DNA from: Microbacterium sp. Marseille-Q6648
GTDB taxonomy: Bacteria; Actinomycetota; Actinomycetes; Actinomycetales; Microbacteriaceae
NCBI RefSeq assembly: GCF_943181415.1
Contig: NZ_CALPBZ010000005.1
Coordinates: forward strand, 401,032-465,031
Direction of reading: 5' to 3'
DNA: 64,000 bases
Below, piece after piece: positions 18,447-28,600 of this stretch. The notes below the pieces were generated by a model, which was not told the DNA's origin, ran no database searches, and was given only the letters and a program-made list of their open reading frames with translations. The first letter of the stretch is position 1; each line of letters begins with the position of its first letter. A program made the position numbers and the translations under genes.

Positions 18447-19912
18447 GCCAGGTCCTCGATGGTCACCGTGATGCCGTCGCCCAGGTCGAGCACGTCACCC
18501 GGAACGACGACGCTCGCCTCGCCGGGGTGCAGGCGCACCGGGTCCGCGCCCGTGCGCAGCAGCGTCGTGCCGTTGGTCGTCCGCAGGTCGGTCGCGACGA
18601 TGCTGTCGCCCTCGACGCGCAGCTCGAGGTGGCTGCGCGAGATGTCCTGCTGCGGGCTGTCGACCGCGACCAGGTGCGGCAGGTCGGTGCCGGACACGCG
18701 GGTGGCGCGGGGTCGCCGGCCGATGACGACGGTGCGGTCCAGCCGCAGGACCTGCCCGGTCGACAGCCGCAGCCGCCCCGGGGCGGGAAGCCGAGGAGGC
18801 GCGAGCGGGCCCGGGTCGTCGAGGGCGCCGCCGGTCTCACGCAGGCGCCGGGCCTCGGCGACCGAGATGGTGGCGCCGTCGTGATCGCCGACGTCCGGGC
18901 CGGTCTGCGCCGTCGACACGTCGCCGCGGACGACCGTCTCGGCGGGAGCCTCGCGTTCGGCCGCCCGCGCGGACGCGCGGACGCCCACGACCGTCTCGTC
19001 CACCTCGCCGTCGGCCGCCGCCTGCGGCGACACCGTCGAGTCGACGGGCAGCAGCGTGTCGGCCATGGATTTGACCGCGGCGGAGTCGATGAGCGCCGTC
19101 GGAGCGGTGGGGCGCGCGGGTACGGCCGGGCGCGCGGGCGCGGCGGGGGGTGTGATCACCACGGGCGCGGGAAACGGCGGCGGGACGGGGACCGGCGATG
19201 CCGCGGGCGCCGGGGCAGGATCGGGCTCCGGGGCGGGCCCGGGCTCAGGGCTCGGCGCCGACTCGGGCTCGGGCTCGGGCTCAGGCTCAGAGGTCGGCGC
19301 TGACCGGGGCTCGGGCTCCGGTGCGGGCTCGGGCTGTGGGGCCGCCTTCGGCTCGGAGATCGGCTCGGCGGCGGGCGCAGACGCCGGTACCGGCGTGGAG
19401 GCGTCCGTCGGCGCGGGCACTTGCGTCGGCGCCGACGCCGGAGCGACCACGTCGGCGCCGTCATCGGCACCGGCGGCGAGGTCGCTGCGCACCCAGGCCA
19501 GGGCCGCGGCGAGCACGACCCCGTCCGAGACCGGCAGTGAGGCCGCGGCATCCGATGCGCCGATCTCGATGCGCGACACGTCGGGCACCGCGCGCTCGTT
19601 CCACGTGGTGACGCCGGCGCCCGACACGGTCTGGCTTCCGCCGGCGGCGTGGACCGTCGCCTCGAGGTCACCGCGGACGATCACGCGCACGCCCGCGCCC
19701 TCGGCGAGCGCGACGACGAACGGCGGAATGGCGTCGAGCGACGCGCCGAAGGCGCCGGTGAGGGCCTCGAGGACGCCGCCCAGCCCGCGCCCGTCGGCGA
19801 CTTTCCGCCACACCGCAACGGCGAGGTCCGCCTCCACCCCGGCTCCCAGGACGGCGACGCCCTGTGCCGTGACCACGACGGGCATGTCTCCGGGCGCGTA
19901 GAGCACCGCCAT
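18443..19912 (-). CDS. FHA domain protein with proline-rich linker
   Basis: This 489-aa protein has three parts. Residues 1-155 are a globular N-terminal domain of unknown type (AVLYAPGDMPVVVTAQGVAV). Residues 160-275 are a disordered PEP/PAP-repeat linker. The C-terminus, 380-489, is a canonical FHA domain (VVIGRRPR near 395, DISRSHLEL at 423-431, TTNGTTLL at 445-452). The linker after the Pro-rich part carries ETVVG (T307) and ETVVR (T326), matching motifs in the kinase linker. The start overlaps the PP2C stop by 1 nt (TGATG). It is a probable substrate and scaffold of the kinase. Confidence 0.88.
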
Positions 19913-20757
19913 CAGATTCCCCCTCCGGACATGACTCGCGGCAGTGTATCGCCATCGACATCCTCGGTCGCCGGGAGCGCAGGTGCGGTGTCGTCGAACC
20001 CGGGCTCCGGGCGGCCGCGGTGCGCGACCTCGACGGCGTCGACGACGATCGCGGTGATGTTGTCGCGCCCGCCGTGCAGCAGCGCCTCGTGGACGAGGCG
20101 GGTCGCCGCCTGCTGGGGGTCGGCTTCGCCCTGGAGCAGCTCGCGGATGCGCGCGTCGGCGACCTCGGCGGTCAGTCCGTCCGAGCAGACCAGGATGCGG
20201 TCGCCGGTCTCGGCGGGGAGGAGCCAGTAGTCCGGTTCCGAGACGGTGCCGGCGCCGATCGCCCGGGTGATCACGTGCCGCCGGGAGTCGCGCGCCGCGT
20301 CCGCGGGATCGAGCTCGCCGCTGTCGACGAGCTCTTGCACGACGGAGTGGTCGACGCTGATCTGCTCGAACGTCTCGCCGTGCAGGCGGTAGGTGCGGGA
20401 GTCCCCCAGGTTGATGGCGAGCCAGTAGCCCTCACCGTCGACGTCGGCCACGGCGACGCCCGCGAGCGTCGTGCCGGCACCCGCGCCGGCGCCCGGGGGC
20501 AGCTCGACGACCCGCCGCCTCGCCGCATCGAAGGCCGAGCGCACGTCGTGGATGGTGAGGCTCTCGCGCCCGGCGAACTCAGCGAAGGCGGTGATGACGG
20601 CGGCGCTGGCGATCTCGCCCGCGCGATGACCGCCCATGCCGTCGGCGACGAGGAACAGCGGGGCCGCGGCGAGGTGGGAGTCCTCGTTCACCTTTCGGCG
20701 CAGGCCCGTGTCGGTCGCCGAGCCGGCGCGGACCGTGATCGGCCGCGACACGCTCAC
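19912..20757 (-). CDS. PP2C-family protein phosphatase
   Basis: This 281-aa Ser/Thr phosphatase of the PPM/PP2C family binds Mn/Mg ions. Motifs are RRKVNEDS near 17, VADGMGGHRAG near 34, the ICV/S-D-G box CSDGLT, and GGRDNITAIVVD near the C-terminus. There is no membrane segment, so it is cytosolic. GTG 20757 is in a GTGA overlap with the FHA gene upstream. It is expected to reverse phosphorylation by the kinase two genes downstream. Confidence 0.94.
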   Translation of the reverse strand: MSVSRPITVRAGSATDTGLRRKVNEDSHLAAAPLFLVADGMGGHRAGEIASAAVITAFAEFAGRESLTIHDVRSAFDAARRRVVELPPGAGAGAGTTLAGVAVADVDGEGYWLAINLGDSRTYRLHGETFEQISVDHSVVQELVDSGELDPADAARDSRRHVITRAIGAGTVSEPDYWLLPAETGDRILVCSDGLTAEVADARIRELLQGEADPQQAATRLVHEALLHGGRDNITAIVVDAVEVAHRGRPEPGFDDTAPALPATEDVDGDTLPRVMSGGGI

Positions 20758-21110
20758 GGGGCGTCCACCGCGACGCTGCGGTCGCCGAACTCGAGCCGGT
20801 CGCCGGGGCGCAGACTCGTCGGAAGCCCGGGCACGAGCGTTCGCCGCACTCCGCCGCGCACGAGGACCGTGCCGTTGAAGGAGTGCCGGTCCACGATCCA
20901 GGGTCCGGCGTCGTCGGCGCCGATCTCGAAGTGGGTCTTCGAGATCGTCAGCGTCTCGTCGCGGACCGCCACGCAGACCGCTCCCGACTCGTCGGTCGGA
21001 TTGCGCCCGAACACCGTTCGTCCGTAGACGGCGGTGCACGTGCCGTCGTCCCACGTCAGCGAGGCGAGAAGCCCCGTCCGCGACAGGGAGTCGTCGAGGA
21101 TCGTGGTCAT
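20754..21110 (-). CDS. Small FHA domain protein
   Basis: This 118-aa protein is essentially a lone FHA domain. FGRNPTD (34-40), SKTHFEI (57-63) and HSFNGT (76-81) hold the phosphothreonine-contact residues Arg, Ser/Lys/Thr and Asn. There is no extra domain, which is GarA-like in concept but without the N-terminal ETTS motif. ATGA overlap with the transglutaminase-fold gene, GTGA overlap with PP2C. Confidence 0.88.
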   Translation of the reverse strand: MTTILDDSLSRTGLLASLTWDDGTCTAVYGRTVFGRNPTDESGAVCVAVRDETLTISKTHFEIGADDAGPWIVDRHSFNGTVLVRGGVRRTLVPGLPTSLRPGDRLEFGDRSVAVDAP

Positions 21111-23413
21111 GAGGTCGGGGCTCCCTTCCGCGCCGAGCGGGCGAATCTCGTCCCGGCCAGGAGCGAGCGCACGCTCAGCCGCGCGCGGATGCGGCGCCAC
21201 AGCGACGAGCGGGCACCCATGGTGCCGACGATCTCGTCCACCTGACGCCAGAACTCGTCGATGTCTTCGGCGCTGGGGTCGGAGGGGCCCCACACCTCGG
21301 CGTCGGCGCGGTGCGCAAGGGTCGCCACCGCGGGCTCGTCGAAGGCCGAGCGGACGACGTCCGCGTCCTCGGTGCGGGTGGCGCCGGCGGGCACGGGGGT
21401 GCCGTAGTCCACCGCGCGGTCGACGAGTTCGTCCCACCCGCCGCTGATGCGATCGGCTGCCCGCTCCGCCTCTCGGCGCCGCCGGCGACGCGTCGCCTTG
21501 ATCGCCCCGATGATGAGGAAGGGCGACGCGAGCAGTGCGAGCACCAGCAGGCTGATGCCGACGATCGCGGCGATCAGCAGGATGAGACCGGCCGGCCCCT
21601 CCTCGTCCTCGTCGGCCTCGCGCTCGTCGGGGATGGTGGGCGGCATGTCGACCGGAGCCTGCTGCGGGGGCGGCGGCTGCAGCACCTGCGGCTTGGGGTC
21701 GGCGCGGGGCTTGGTGGTCTGATCGCTCGGGACCTGATCCTCGGGCGGCGTGGGGTCGAAGGGCACCCAGCCGACGCCGTCGAACGCGACCTCGACCCAC
21801 GCGTGCAGATTCTCGCCCGTCGCGGTGAAGGTGTCGCCCGTCAGCGGCGAGTCCTCGTCGGGGTGGAAGCCCATGACCACGCGGGCAGGGATGCCGATCT
21901 GCCGGGCGAGCAGCGCCATGGCGACGGCGTACTGCTCGTCGTCGCCGACCATCTGCTCCGAGCCGAGCAGCGTCGAGATGCGCTCCGAGCCGTGACCCGC
22001 GCGCGACAGCGGCTCCCCTTCCAGGCCGTGGCTGAAGAAGCCCCCCTCGGACAGCATCGTCTGCAGTGCCCGCACCCGCTCGATCGGGGTCTCGGCGTCG
22101 GCGGTCGCGTCCGAGGCGAGCTCGGCGAACTCCTGCGGCACGGCGCGCTGCGTCGGCATCTTCACGGGGGCGAAGGCCACGTCGGCGAGGGCGTCATCGC
22201 TCGGGAACGACTGCACGACGACCTCGAGGTCGTAGGCGTCGCCCTCTCGGAGCCCGCTGGTGACCACGCCGGTCTGCGTCGACGGGTTGTAGTGCGCGGT
22301 GCGACGCAGCTCCTCGGCTCGTTCTCCCTCGAAGGCGACGGATTCCACAGCGCCGACCCCCGGCATCCACACGGCGTCGTAGTCGCCGATCTCGATGCGG
22401 ACGCGGGCGGACTCGCCCTGAGCGTCGGGCGACATCTCGGAGCGGACGGGCGTGAAGGCGCTCGACGCGCCCGCACCCTCGTCCGAGACGTTGTAGACCG
22501 TGCCCGAGTACGCGTCCATCGCGGCGATCCGCACGCGCGCGTCTTCGGGCAGGCCTGTCGCGGTGAACAGCGGCGTCTCGGCGGCATCGCGCACGTACGC
22601 GCGGAAGGACTGCAGCGGGCTCGGGAACTCGCGGATGTCGAACGGCGGGATCACCACGTCGCGAAGGACGTATCGGGGGGATGCCGGCGCGGCCAGTCCG
22701 CTGGTGACGACGCCGACCGCCACGGCGACGGCCACGACCCCGGCGCCGAGCGCCAGGCGCCGCACGGTTCCCTGGGCGGCGGGGTCGCCGTCGTCGCCGA
22801 GCGGGATGGCGGCCTGCTGCGGGGTCCACGACTGGCGCATCGCGAGCCACCCGGTCGCGACGACGGCGAACACGACGCCCTCGACCACGGGGACGGCGGG
22901 CTGGGCGGTGCCGAGCGCGATCTGCACGGCCAGGAATCCCACGGCAGGCAGGAGCGCCCACGCGGCGCGGCGCGCGCGCAGCGCGATGCTCGCCGTCAGC
23001 ACGCTCGCCACGAGGGTGAGCAGGAACGGGACGATGAGGAAGCCCTCACCCGCGGGGACGGGCGCCACGGTGGTGAGCAGCTCTTTCCACGACGTCACGA
23101 CGCCGAGCGCCAGCATGCCCCACGTCTGGAGCGTCGGGATGACGCCCAGGATCGTGGTGTGCGACAGCGCGAGCGCTCCGCCGAAGAGGAAGTACACCAG
23201 CACCGTGATGCCCGCGAGCGTCAGCACGCCGAAGCGTCGCCACGCGCCGAGCGCGGCCACGGCCAGCCCGAGGACGAGGCCGCCGATCGCCGCCACGAGG
23301 TAGCCGGGGCCGGAGTAGGTGGGCCAGAATCCGGCCACCGGCACGGCCAGCAGCAGCGCCGCCGCCGTCAGGTCGAGGATCCAGCGACGCGTGGTGAGCG
23401 CGGCGGGCCTCAT
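21107..23413 (-). CDS. TgpA-like membrane protein with inactive transglutaminase domain
   Basis: This 768-aa protein has about six N-terminal TM helices (to about 240), then a DUF3488-like ectodomain and a transglutaminase-fold core (about 455-565), a Pro-rich linker, one more TM helix (near 600) and a C-terminal cytosolic tail. The core has the His (H537 in ENLHAWVEV) and Asp (D553 in VPFDPTPP) of the triad. Where the nucleophile Cys belongs (G-x-C-x-Q) it reads VGDDEQYAVAM, placing Asp492 there. It is therefore likely non-catalytic. ATGA overlaps join it to DUF58 and FHA genes. Confidence 0.88.
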   Translation of the reverse strand: MRPAALTTRRWILDLTAAALLLAVPVAGFWPTYSGPGYLVAAIGGLVLGLAVAALGAWRRFGVLTLAGITVLVYFLFGGALALSHTTILGVIPTLQTWGMLALGVVTSWKELLTTVAPVPAGEGFLIVPFLLTLVASVLTASIALRARRAAWALLPAVGFLAVQIALGTAQPAVPVVEGVVFAVVATGWLAMRQSWTPQQAAIPLGDDGDPAAQGTVRRLALGAGVVAVAVAVGVVTSGLAAPASPRYVLRDVVIPPFDIREFPSPLQSFRAYVRDAAETPLFTATGLPEDARVRIAAMDAYSGTVYNVSDEGAGASSAFTPVRSEMSPDAQGESARVRIEIGDYDAVWMPGVGAVESVAFEGERAEELRRTAHYNPSTQTGVVTSGLREGDAYDLEVVVQSFPSDDALADVAFAPVKMPTQRAVPQEFAELASDATADAETPIERVRALQTMLSEGGFFSHGLEGEPLSRAGHGSERISTLLGSEQMVGDDEQYAVAMALLARQIGIPARVVMGFHPDEDSPLTGDTFTATGENLHAWVEVAFDGVGWVPFDPTPPEDQVPSDQTTKPRADPKPQVLQPPPPQQAPVDMPPTIPDEREADEDEEGPAGLILLIAAIVGISLLVLALLASPFLIIGAIKATRRRRRREAERAADRISGGWDELVDRAVDYGTPVPAGATRTEDADVVRSAFDEPAVATLAHRADAEVWGPSDPSAEDIDEFWRQVDEIVGTMGARSSLWRRIRARLSVRSLLAGTRFARSARKGAPTS

Positions 23414-24666
23414 GCGAGCACCCGCCGCAGGGCCGAGGGGAGCTCCTCCAGCGCGCCCACCGTCACGACGTCGGCGTCCGCGATGCGGCGGAGGGCGGGG
23501 GCGGCGCCGGCGTGGGCGACGATGGCGAGCACGCGAGTGCCGTACGGCAGGCGCGCGCACGCGGCGCGCAGGGTGGCGGCGTCCGTCCGGGAACCGGTGA
23601 GGAGGACGACGACGCTGGCGGCGGGAAGGGATGCCGCGACGCTCACGGCGAGGTCGCGGATGCCGCCGCCACGGGGCTTGGAGGGCTCCAGCGCGGACAG
23701 GGCGTCGAGGAGCTTCTTGCCGGTCTCGGCGCTGTGACGCCGGCCCTGCACCTGCAGGTCGACCTGGCGCGAGTCGCGGACGGCGCGGAGCCCGAGCGAG
23801 CCGGCGGCCGAGATGGCGAGCTCGAACTCGTCGTCGCCGGCGTACTCGGCGGGGTTGCACGAGAGGGCGAGGACGAAGTGCGAGCGGCGGGTCTCTTCGT
23901 ACTGGCGCACCATGACCGAACCGGTGCGGGCGGTCGACTTCCAGTGCACGTGCCGCAGGTCGTCGCCCGGCTGGTACTCGCGCAGGGCGTGGAAGGACAC
24001 GTCGTCCGGGGACAGATCGCGCGCGGCGAGCCCTTCGAGGTCGCGGAAGAAGCCGAGCGACTGCCCCTCGAAGGGCACGGTGCGCGGGTGGACGAACAGG
24101 TCGACCGGCTCGTCGCGGTTGTGCACGCGCTCGAACAGGCCGAGCGGATCACCGCGGACGACGCTGACCGGGCCGACGGCCAGGACGGCGCGGCGGGTGG
24201 TCGGGATGGCGAACAGCTCGTCGACCGAGGCACCGGGACCGAGCCGGCCCACGGCGAACTCGCCACGGCCCGCACCGACGGGCAGCACCACCCGGGACGG
24301 CAGGATCGCGCGGTCGCCGGTGTTCGACAGTGTCAGCGTGCCGACGGCCCGCTCCCCCACGATGACCCGCGTCCGCCCGAGGTCGAGCGCGACGTCGTAG
24401 GCGGTGCGGCCGATGAGGAACAGCGCGCACAGCGCCAGCGTGGCGGCGATGACGACGGCGGAGACCGTCAGCTCCCACCACCCGAGCCCCTGCCCGGCGA
24501 CCCAGAGCACGACGGCCGCTCCCACGAGCACCCAGGCCGCGGGTCGGAAGACGCCCAGCACCAGACGCGCGCGCCGCTGCACGGATGCGGCGACCGGGGT
24601 CACGGCATCCGTCCACGAACGCCGCTGCGCGGGCGCAGCGGCCGGGGCGAGCGTCTCGGCGGTCAT
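23410..24666 (-). CDS. DUF58 domain protein
   Basis: This 418-aa protein has two TM helices near 45-85, then the DUF58 module with the LRDYQPGDDxRxIxW-type box (LREYQPGDDLRHVHWKSTA) near residue 245 and a von Willebrand A-like C-terminus. DUF58 proteins are genetically tied to MoxR ATPases and transglutaminase-like membrane proteins and are thought to act as chaperone or assembly partners. The start overlaps the MoxR stop by 1 nt (TGATG). Confidence 0.9.
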   Translation of the reverse strand: MTAETLAPAAAPAQRRSWTDAVTPVAASVQRRARLVLGVFRPAAWVLVGAAVVLWVAGQGLGWWELTVSAVVIAATLALCALFLIGRTAYDVALDLGRTRVIVGERAVGTLTLSNTGDRAILPSRVVLPVGAGRGEFAVGRLGPGASVDELFAIPTTRRAVLAVGPVSVVRGDPLGLFERVHNRDEPVDLFVHPRTVPFEGQSLGFFRDLEGLAARDLSPDDVSFHALREYQPGDDLRHVHWKSTARTGSVMVRQYEETRRSHFVLALSCNPAEYAGDDEFELAISAAGSLGLRAVRDSRQVDLQVQGRRHSAETGKKLLDALSALEPSKPRGGGIRDLAVSVAASLPAASVVVLLTGSRTDAATLRAACARLPYGTRVLAIVAHAGAAPALRRIADADVVTVGALEELPSALRRVLA

Positions 24667-25637
24667 CAGGCGGCGGACCTCGCCTGCGGTGCGGCGATCG
24701 ACTCGACGACGCGCGCGATGACCGTCTCGGCGGTGGTACCCGAGAACTCGGCCTCGGGGTCCATGACCAGACGGTGGGTCCACACCGGGCCGACCAGGGT
24801 CTTGATGTCGTCGGGGGTGACGTAGTGACGGCCGTTCGAGGCGGCGTAGACCTTCGCGATGCGGATCATCGCGATCGAGCCGCGCACCGAGACGCCCAGG
24901 CGGGTCGCCGGGTCCTCGCGCGTCGCGGCGGCCAGCTCGGCGGCGTACCGCAGCACGGCGCCCTCGACGTGGACGGTCGAGGCGAGGTCGGCCATGTCGG
25001 CGACCGCGCCGGTGGTGATGATGGCGGGCAGGTGCGCCGACGGGTTGCGGTCGGCCGAGCCGGCGAGGATGCGCTCGGCGACGTCGAGCTCGGGGTAGCC
25101 GATCGACGTCTTCACCAGGAAGCGGTCCAGCTGCGCCTCGGGAAGCTTGTAGGTGCCGGCCTGCTCGATCGGGTTCTGCGTGGCGACGACGAGGAATGGC
25201 CGGCCCACCTCGTGCGCGGTGCCGTCCACCGTCACGCGCGACTCCTCCATGACCTCCAGCAGCGCCGACTGCGTCTTGGGGGAGGCGCGGTTGATCTCGT
25301 CGGCCAACACGATCGAGGCGAAGACGGGTCCCTTGTGGAACTCGAAGCGGTGCTGGGCCTGGTCGTAGATCGTCACGCCGGTGACGTCGGAGGGCAGCAG
25401 GTCGGGGGTGAACTGGATGCGCGCGCTCGTGCCCTGGACGGTGGCGGCGAGGGCCTTCGCGAGGCTCGTCTTGCCGGTGCCGGGGGCGTCCTCGAGCAGC
25501 ACGTGTCCCTCGGCGAGCATCGCCGAAAGCACGAGCCCGACGACCTCGCGCTTGCCCATGAGCGCGCGGTCGACGTTGTCGACCAAGCGCGTGAAGGTGG
25601 ACTGGAACCAGGCGGCCTGTTCCGGGGTCATCGTCAT
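24666..25637 (-). CDS. MoxR-family AAA+ ATPase
   Basis: This 323-aa AAA+ ATPase has Walker A APGTGKTSLAKA near residue 55, Walker B IVLADEINRASPKTQSALLE near 110, sensor ATQNPIEQAGTYKLPEAQ, and the C-terminal lid. MoxR proteins act as chaperones that mature partner complexes, usually with DUF58/VWA proteins, as here. It starts 33 nt after the giant surface-protein gene and is the first of eight genes joined by stop/start overlaps. Confidence 0.94.
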   Translation of the reverse strand: MTMTPEQAAWFQSTFTRLVDNVDRALMGKREVVGLVLSAMLAEGHVLLEDAPGTGKTSLAKALAATVQGTSARIQFTPDLLPSDVTGVTIYDQAQHRFEFHKGPVFASIVLADEINRASPKTQSALLEVMEESRVTVDGTAHEVGRPFLVVATQNPIEQAGTYKLPEAQLDRFLVKTSIGYPELDVAERILAGSADRNPSAHLPAIITTGAVADMADLASTVHVEGAVLRYAAELAAATREDPATRLGVSVRGSIAMIRIAKVYAASNGRHYVTPDDIKTLVGPVWTHRLVMDPEAEFSGTTAETVIARVVESIAAPQARSAA

Positions 25638-25670
25638 GTCAGTCGTTTCCTCGTTCTCGTTCTGGTCCGG

Positions 25671-28600
25671 TCACCACGTCACGCGTCGCGAGTCGCCCCA
25701 GCCGCGGATGTTCACCCACACCTGCTCGCCGGCGTCGCCGAAGTAGCAGCCGAGCTGGATCGTGCCGTTGCGCGGGACGTTGTACGTGCGGCCGCCGAAC
25801 TCGCCGCCGAAGGGTCCTGTCGCATTGCACGTCAGGTAGTAGTCGCCCGCGGGGAAGTCCTGCGTGCTGAGCGTCACATAGGCGCACTGGCTCGACGTGC
25901 ACGTCGCGCTGTTGGTGCGCGAGCCCTTGCCCGCCTGCGCCACGGGCTGCGGCGCGTCGACCGTCGTGGCCTGCGCGGACGCGATGGGGCTCACCTGGCC
26001 CTCGGTGTCGAAGGCGCGCACGTCGATGCGGTGCGTCGTGCTGTAGGCGTAGGTGTTGGTGCGCGAACCGTTCTTGGCGACGTCCTGCCACCCACCGCCG
26101 TCGATGCGGATCTGCACCTGCTGGATGGCACGGCCGTTGGGGGCGGGCGCGCCCCACGAGAACGTGATGTCGCGTCCGCTGCGGCTCGCGTCCGCGCTCG
26201 GCGTACCCACGGGCCCGTACGGCCGCTGGGCCGCGGAGGGCGCCGATGGAGCGCCGTTGTAGCGCACGCCGTCGAGGGCCGTGTAGGCGCGGATGCGGAC
26301 CTGGTAGTCGGTGCCGTTGTTGAGACCGGTGATGAGCCGGTTGCCGGCGAGCGCCTGCCAGTTGCCGCCGTTCAGCGAGTACTCGTAGCGCATCTCGGCC
26401 TGCGTCGCACCGTTGCCGTCGGGCTCGGTGAATGACATCTGCAGGCTGCGATCGCCCGGGCGCGCCGAGACGTTCGTGGGCGCGTCGGGTGCGACGAACG
26501 CCCGCCGCGGCGCCGAGTTCGGCCCGTATTCGCCCCACCCGGCCTTGTTGTTCGCGCGGACGCGGAAGGTGTAGTCGGTGGTGGAGGTTTCGATCACGAC
26601 GGCCTGGCTCGTCGCCGAGGTCTCGATGGTGTTGACCACCGCGCCCCCGCGGAGCACCTGCAGCTGGTAGACCGAGATGGCGGCGCCGTTGTTCGCGGGC
26701 GGCGACCACGAGACCTGCATCTGGGCCTGTTCGCCCACCGGCTCCAGGCGCTGCGTCGACGGAGCAGCGACGGGCTCGGGGGCACGGGCGGGCACTTCGC
26801 TCGCCGACCAGCCGCTCCAGCTCGAGGGCTCGGGAGCGCGGTTGTGCGCACGCACGCGCACCTGGTAGGACGCGCCGTTCTCGAGGCCCTCCCACACCAG
26901 CGTGTTGCCGGTGACGTTGGTCTTCTGCGAGACACCCGACGGCGGGGCCGGCGAGATCTCGAGGGTGAACGTCTCAACCGGCGAGCCCGGCGTCGTCGGG
27001 GTCTGCCAGGCGACGTTGAGGCTCTGGTCGCCGAAGGTCAGCGTCGGCGGCTGCGGGGTGTCGGGGCGGGCGTCGGGGCGCGCGGTCTCGGACGGCGGCG
27101 ACGGGTCGGACTCGCCGACGGCGTTGGTGGCGACGACGGTGAAGTTGTACTCGACGTTGTTGGTCAGCCCGTCGAGCGTGCACGTCGTGGACGCGCACTG
27201 CTTGACGTAATCGCCGCGCGTCGAGCTGACGGTGTAGCCGGTGATGGGCGAGCCGTTGTCGACGGGCGGGGTCCACGCCAGCACGACCGTGCGGTCCTGC
27301 ACGCTCGAGACGGTCGGCGTCCCCGGGGCGTCCGGGCGACCCTGCACCGTGATCGTGATGAAGCCCTCGACCTCGCGGTCGGGGTCGCCGGTGGCGTCCT
27401 GCACGCGGTAGCGGACCACCATCGTGCCGACGAAGCTGGCGGACGGACTCACCGCGACGCGGTCTCCGCTCACTTCGGCGCGGCCGTCGCCGGTCTGCGT
27501 GACGGCCGACACGAGGGTCAGCGGCGTCTCGGGGAACGGGTTGAAGTCGTTGTCGAGCACCGGCACCTCGACGGTGCTCCCCTGATCGACGCGCGGCAGC
27601 ACGTCGTCGTTCGCGGTGGCGAGCGGCCGGGTGGAGGCGGTGACGGTGACGACCACCGTCCCCTCGATCGGGTCGGTCTCGCCGTCGGTGATGCGCAGCC
27701 CGATGGTTGCCTGCGTGCCCTTGGGGGTGTCGGCGGCGGCGCCGACGCGCAGCGTCGAGCCGTCCTCGATGCTCGCCGTCAGACCGGCGGGGGCACCGCC
27801 GACGACGGTGTAGCTCATGCCGTCGATGTCGCCCTCGTCGGGATCGGTCGTGAGCGAGCGCAGGTCGAGCCCCGTCGCGTCCTCGCCGGGGGCGACGTTC
27901 ATCTCGCCGTCGACGAACGTCGGCTGCTGGTTGGCCGGCGGTCGGACGGTGACGGGCATCGTCAGCGTGGCCTTCCGGCCCTCGGGATCGTCGGGCCCGG
28001 TGCCGTCGGTCACCTCGAAGGTGATGGCGTCCTGGCCGTAGTAGCCGTCGGCGGAGGTGTAGACGAGCGTGCGCTGGTCCTTCACGAGCTCGGCGCCGTT
28101 CGAGTGCACCGCGCTGACCTTGGCGGCCTCGGTGATCACGACGTCGCGGTCGCCGGCGGCGCGGACGTGCTCGGACAGCGGGATCTCGACGGTCTCGCCG
28201 CTGTCGACCTCGATCCCGGTGGTGGTGATGAGCGTGGGCGGCAGGTCGTCGAGCGCGGGGACGCGGATGAACGCCGACGCGATCTGGCCGTCTTCGTCGG
28301 TGATCGTGTAGGTGACGAGGTGCTCCTCGTCGTCGAGCGTGATGCGGACGGTGCCGTCCGGACGCGCCTGGGCCACCGGGTCGTCGACCTCGACGGTGAG
28401 CGCGGCGACCGTGCCGTCGGGGTCCTCGTCGTTGGCGAGCACCTCGAGGTCGACGGTCGGTCCGTCCACGTCCTCGGGGAGGACCCGGTCGTCGCGTGCG
28501 ATCGGGCGCAGCAGCGGGACCTCCTCGTCGACCGTGACCTGGAGCACCGCGATGGCCTCGGCGCCGCGGGCGTCGCGGATCGTGTACTGGAGCGAGGTTT

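Noticed and set aside
19156-19620. Pro/Glu repeat DNA considered as mobile or regulatory repeat
   Set aside because: It is in frame and explained by the PEPEP linker of the FHA protein.
21107-23413. Active transglutaminase
   Set aside because: The position of the catalytic Cys holds Asp492, so I do not call it an active enzyme.
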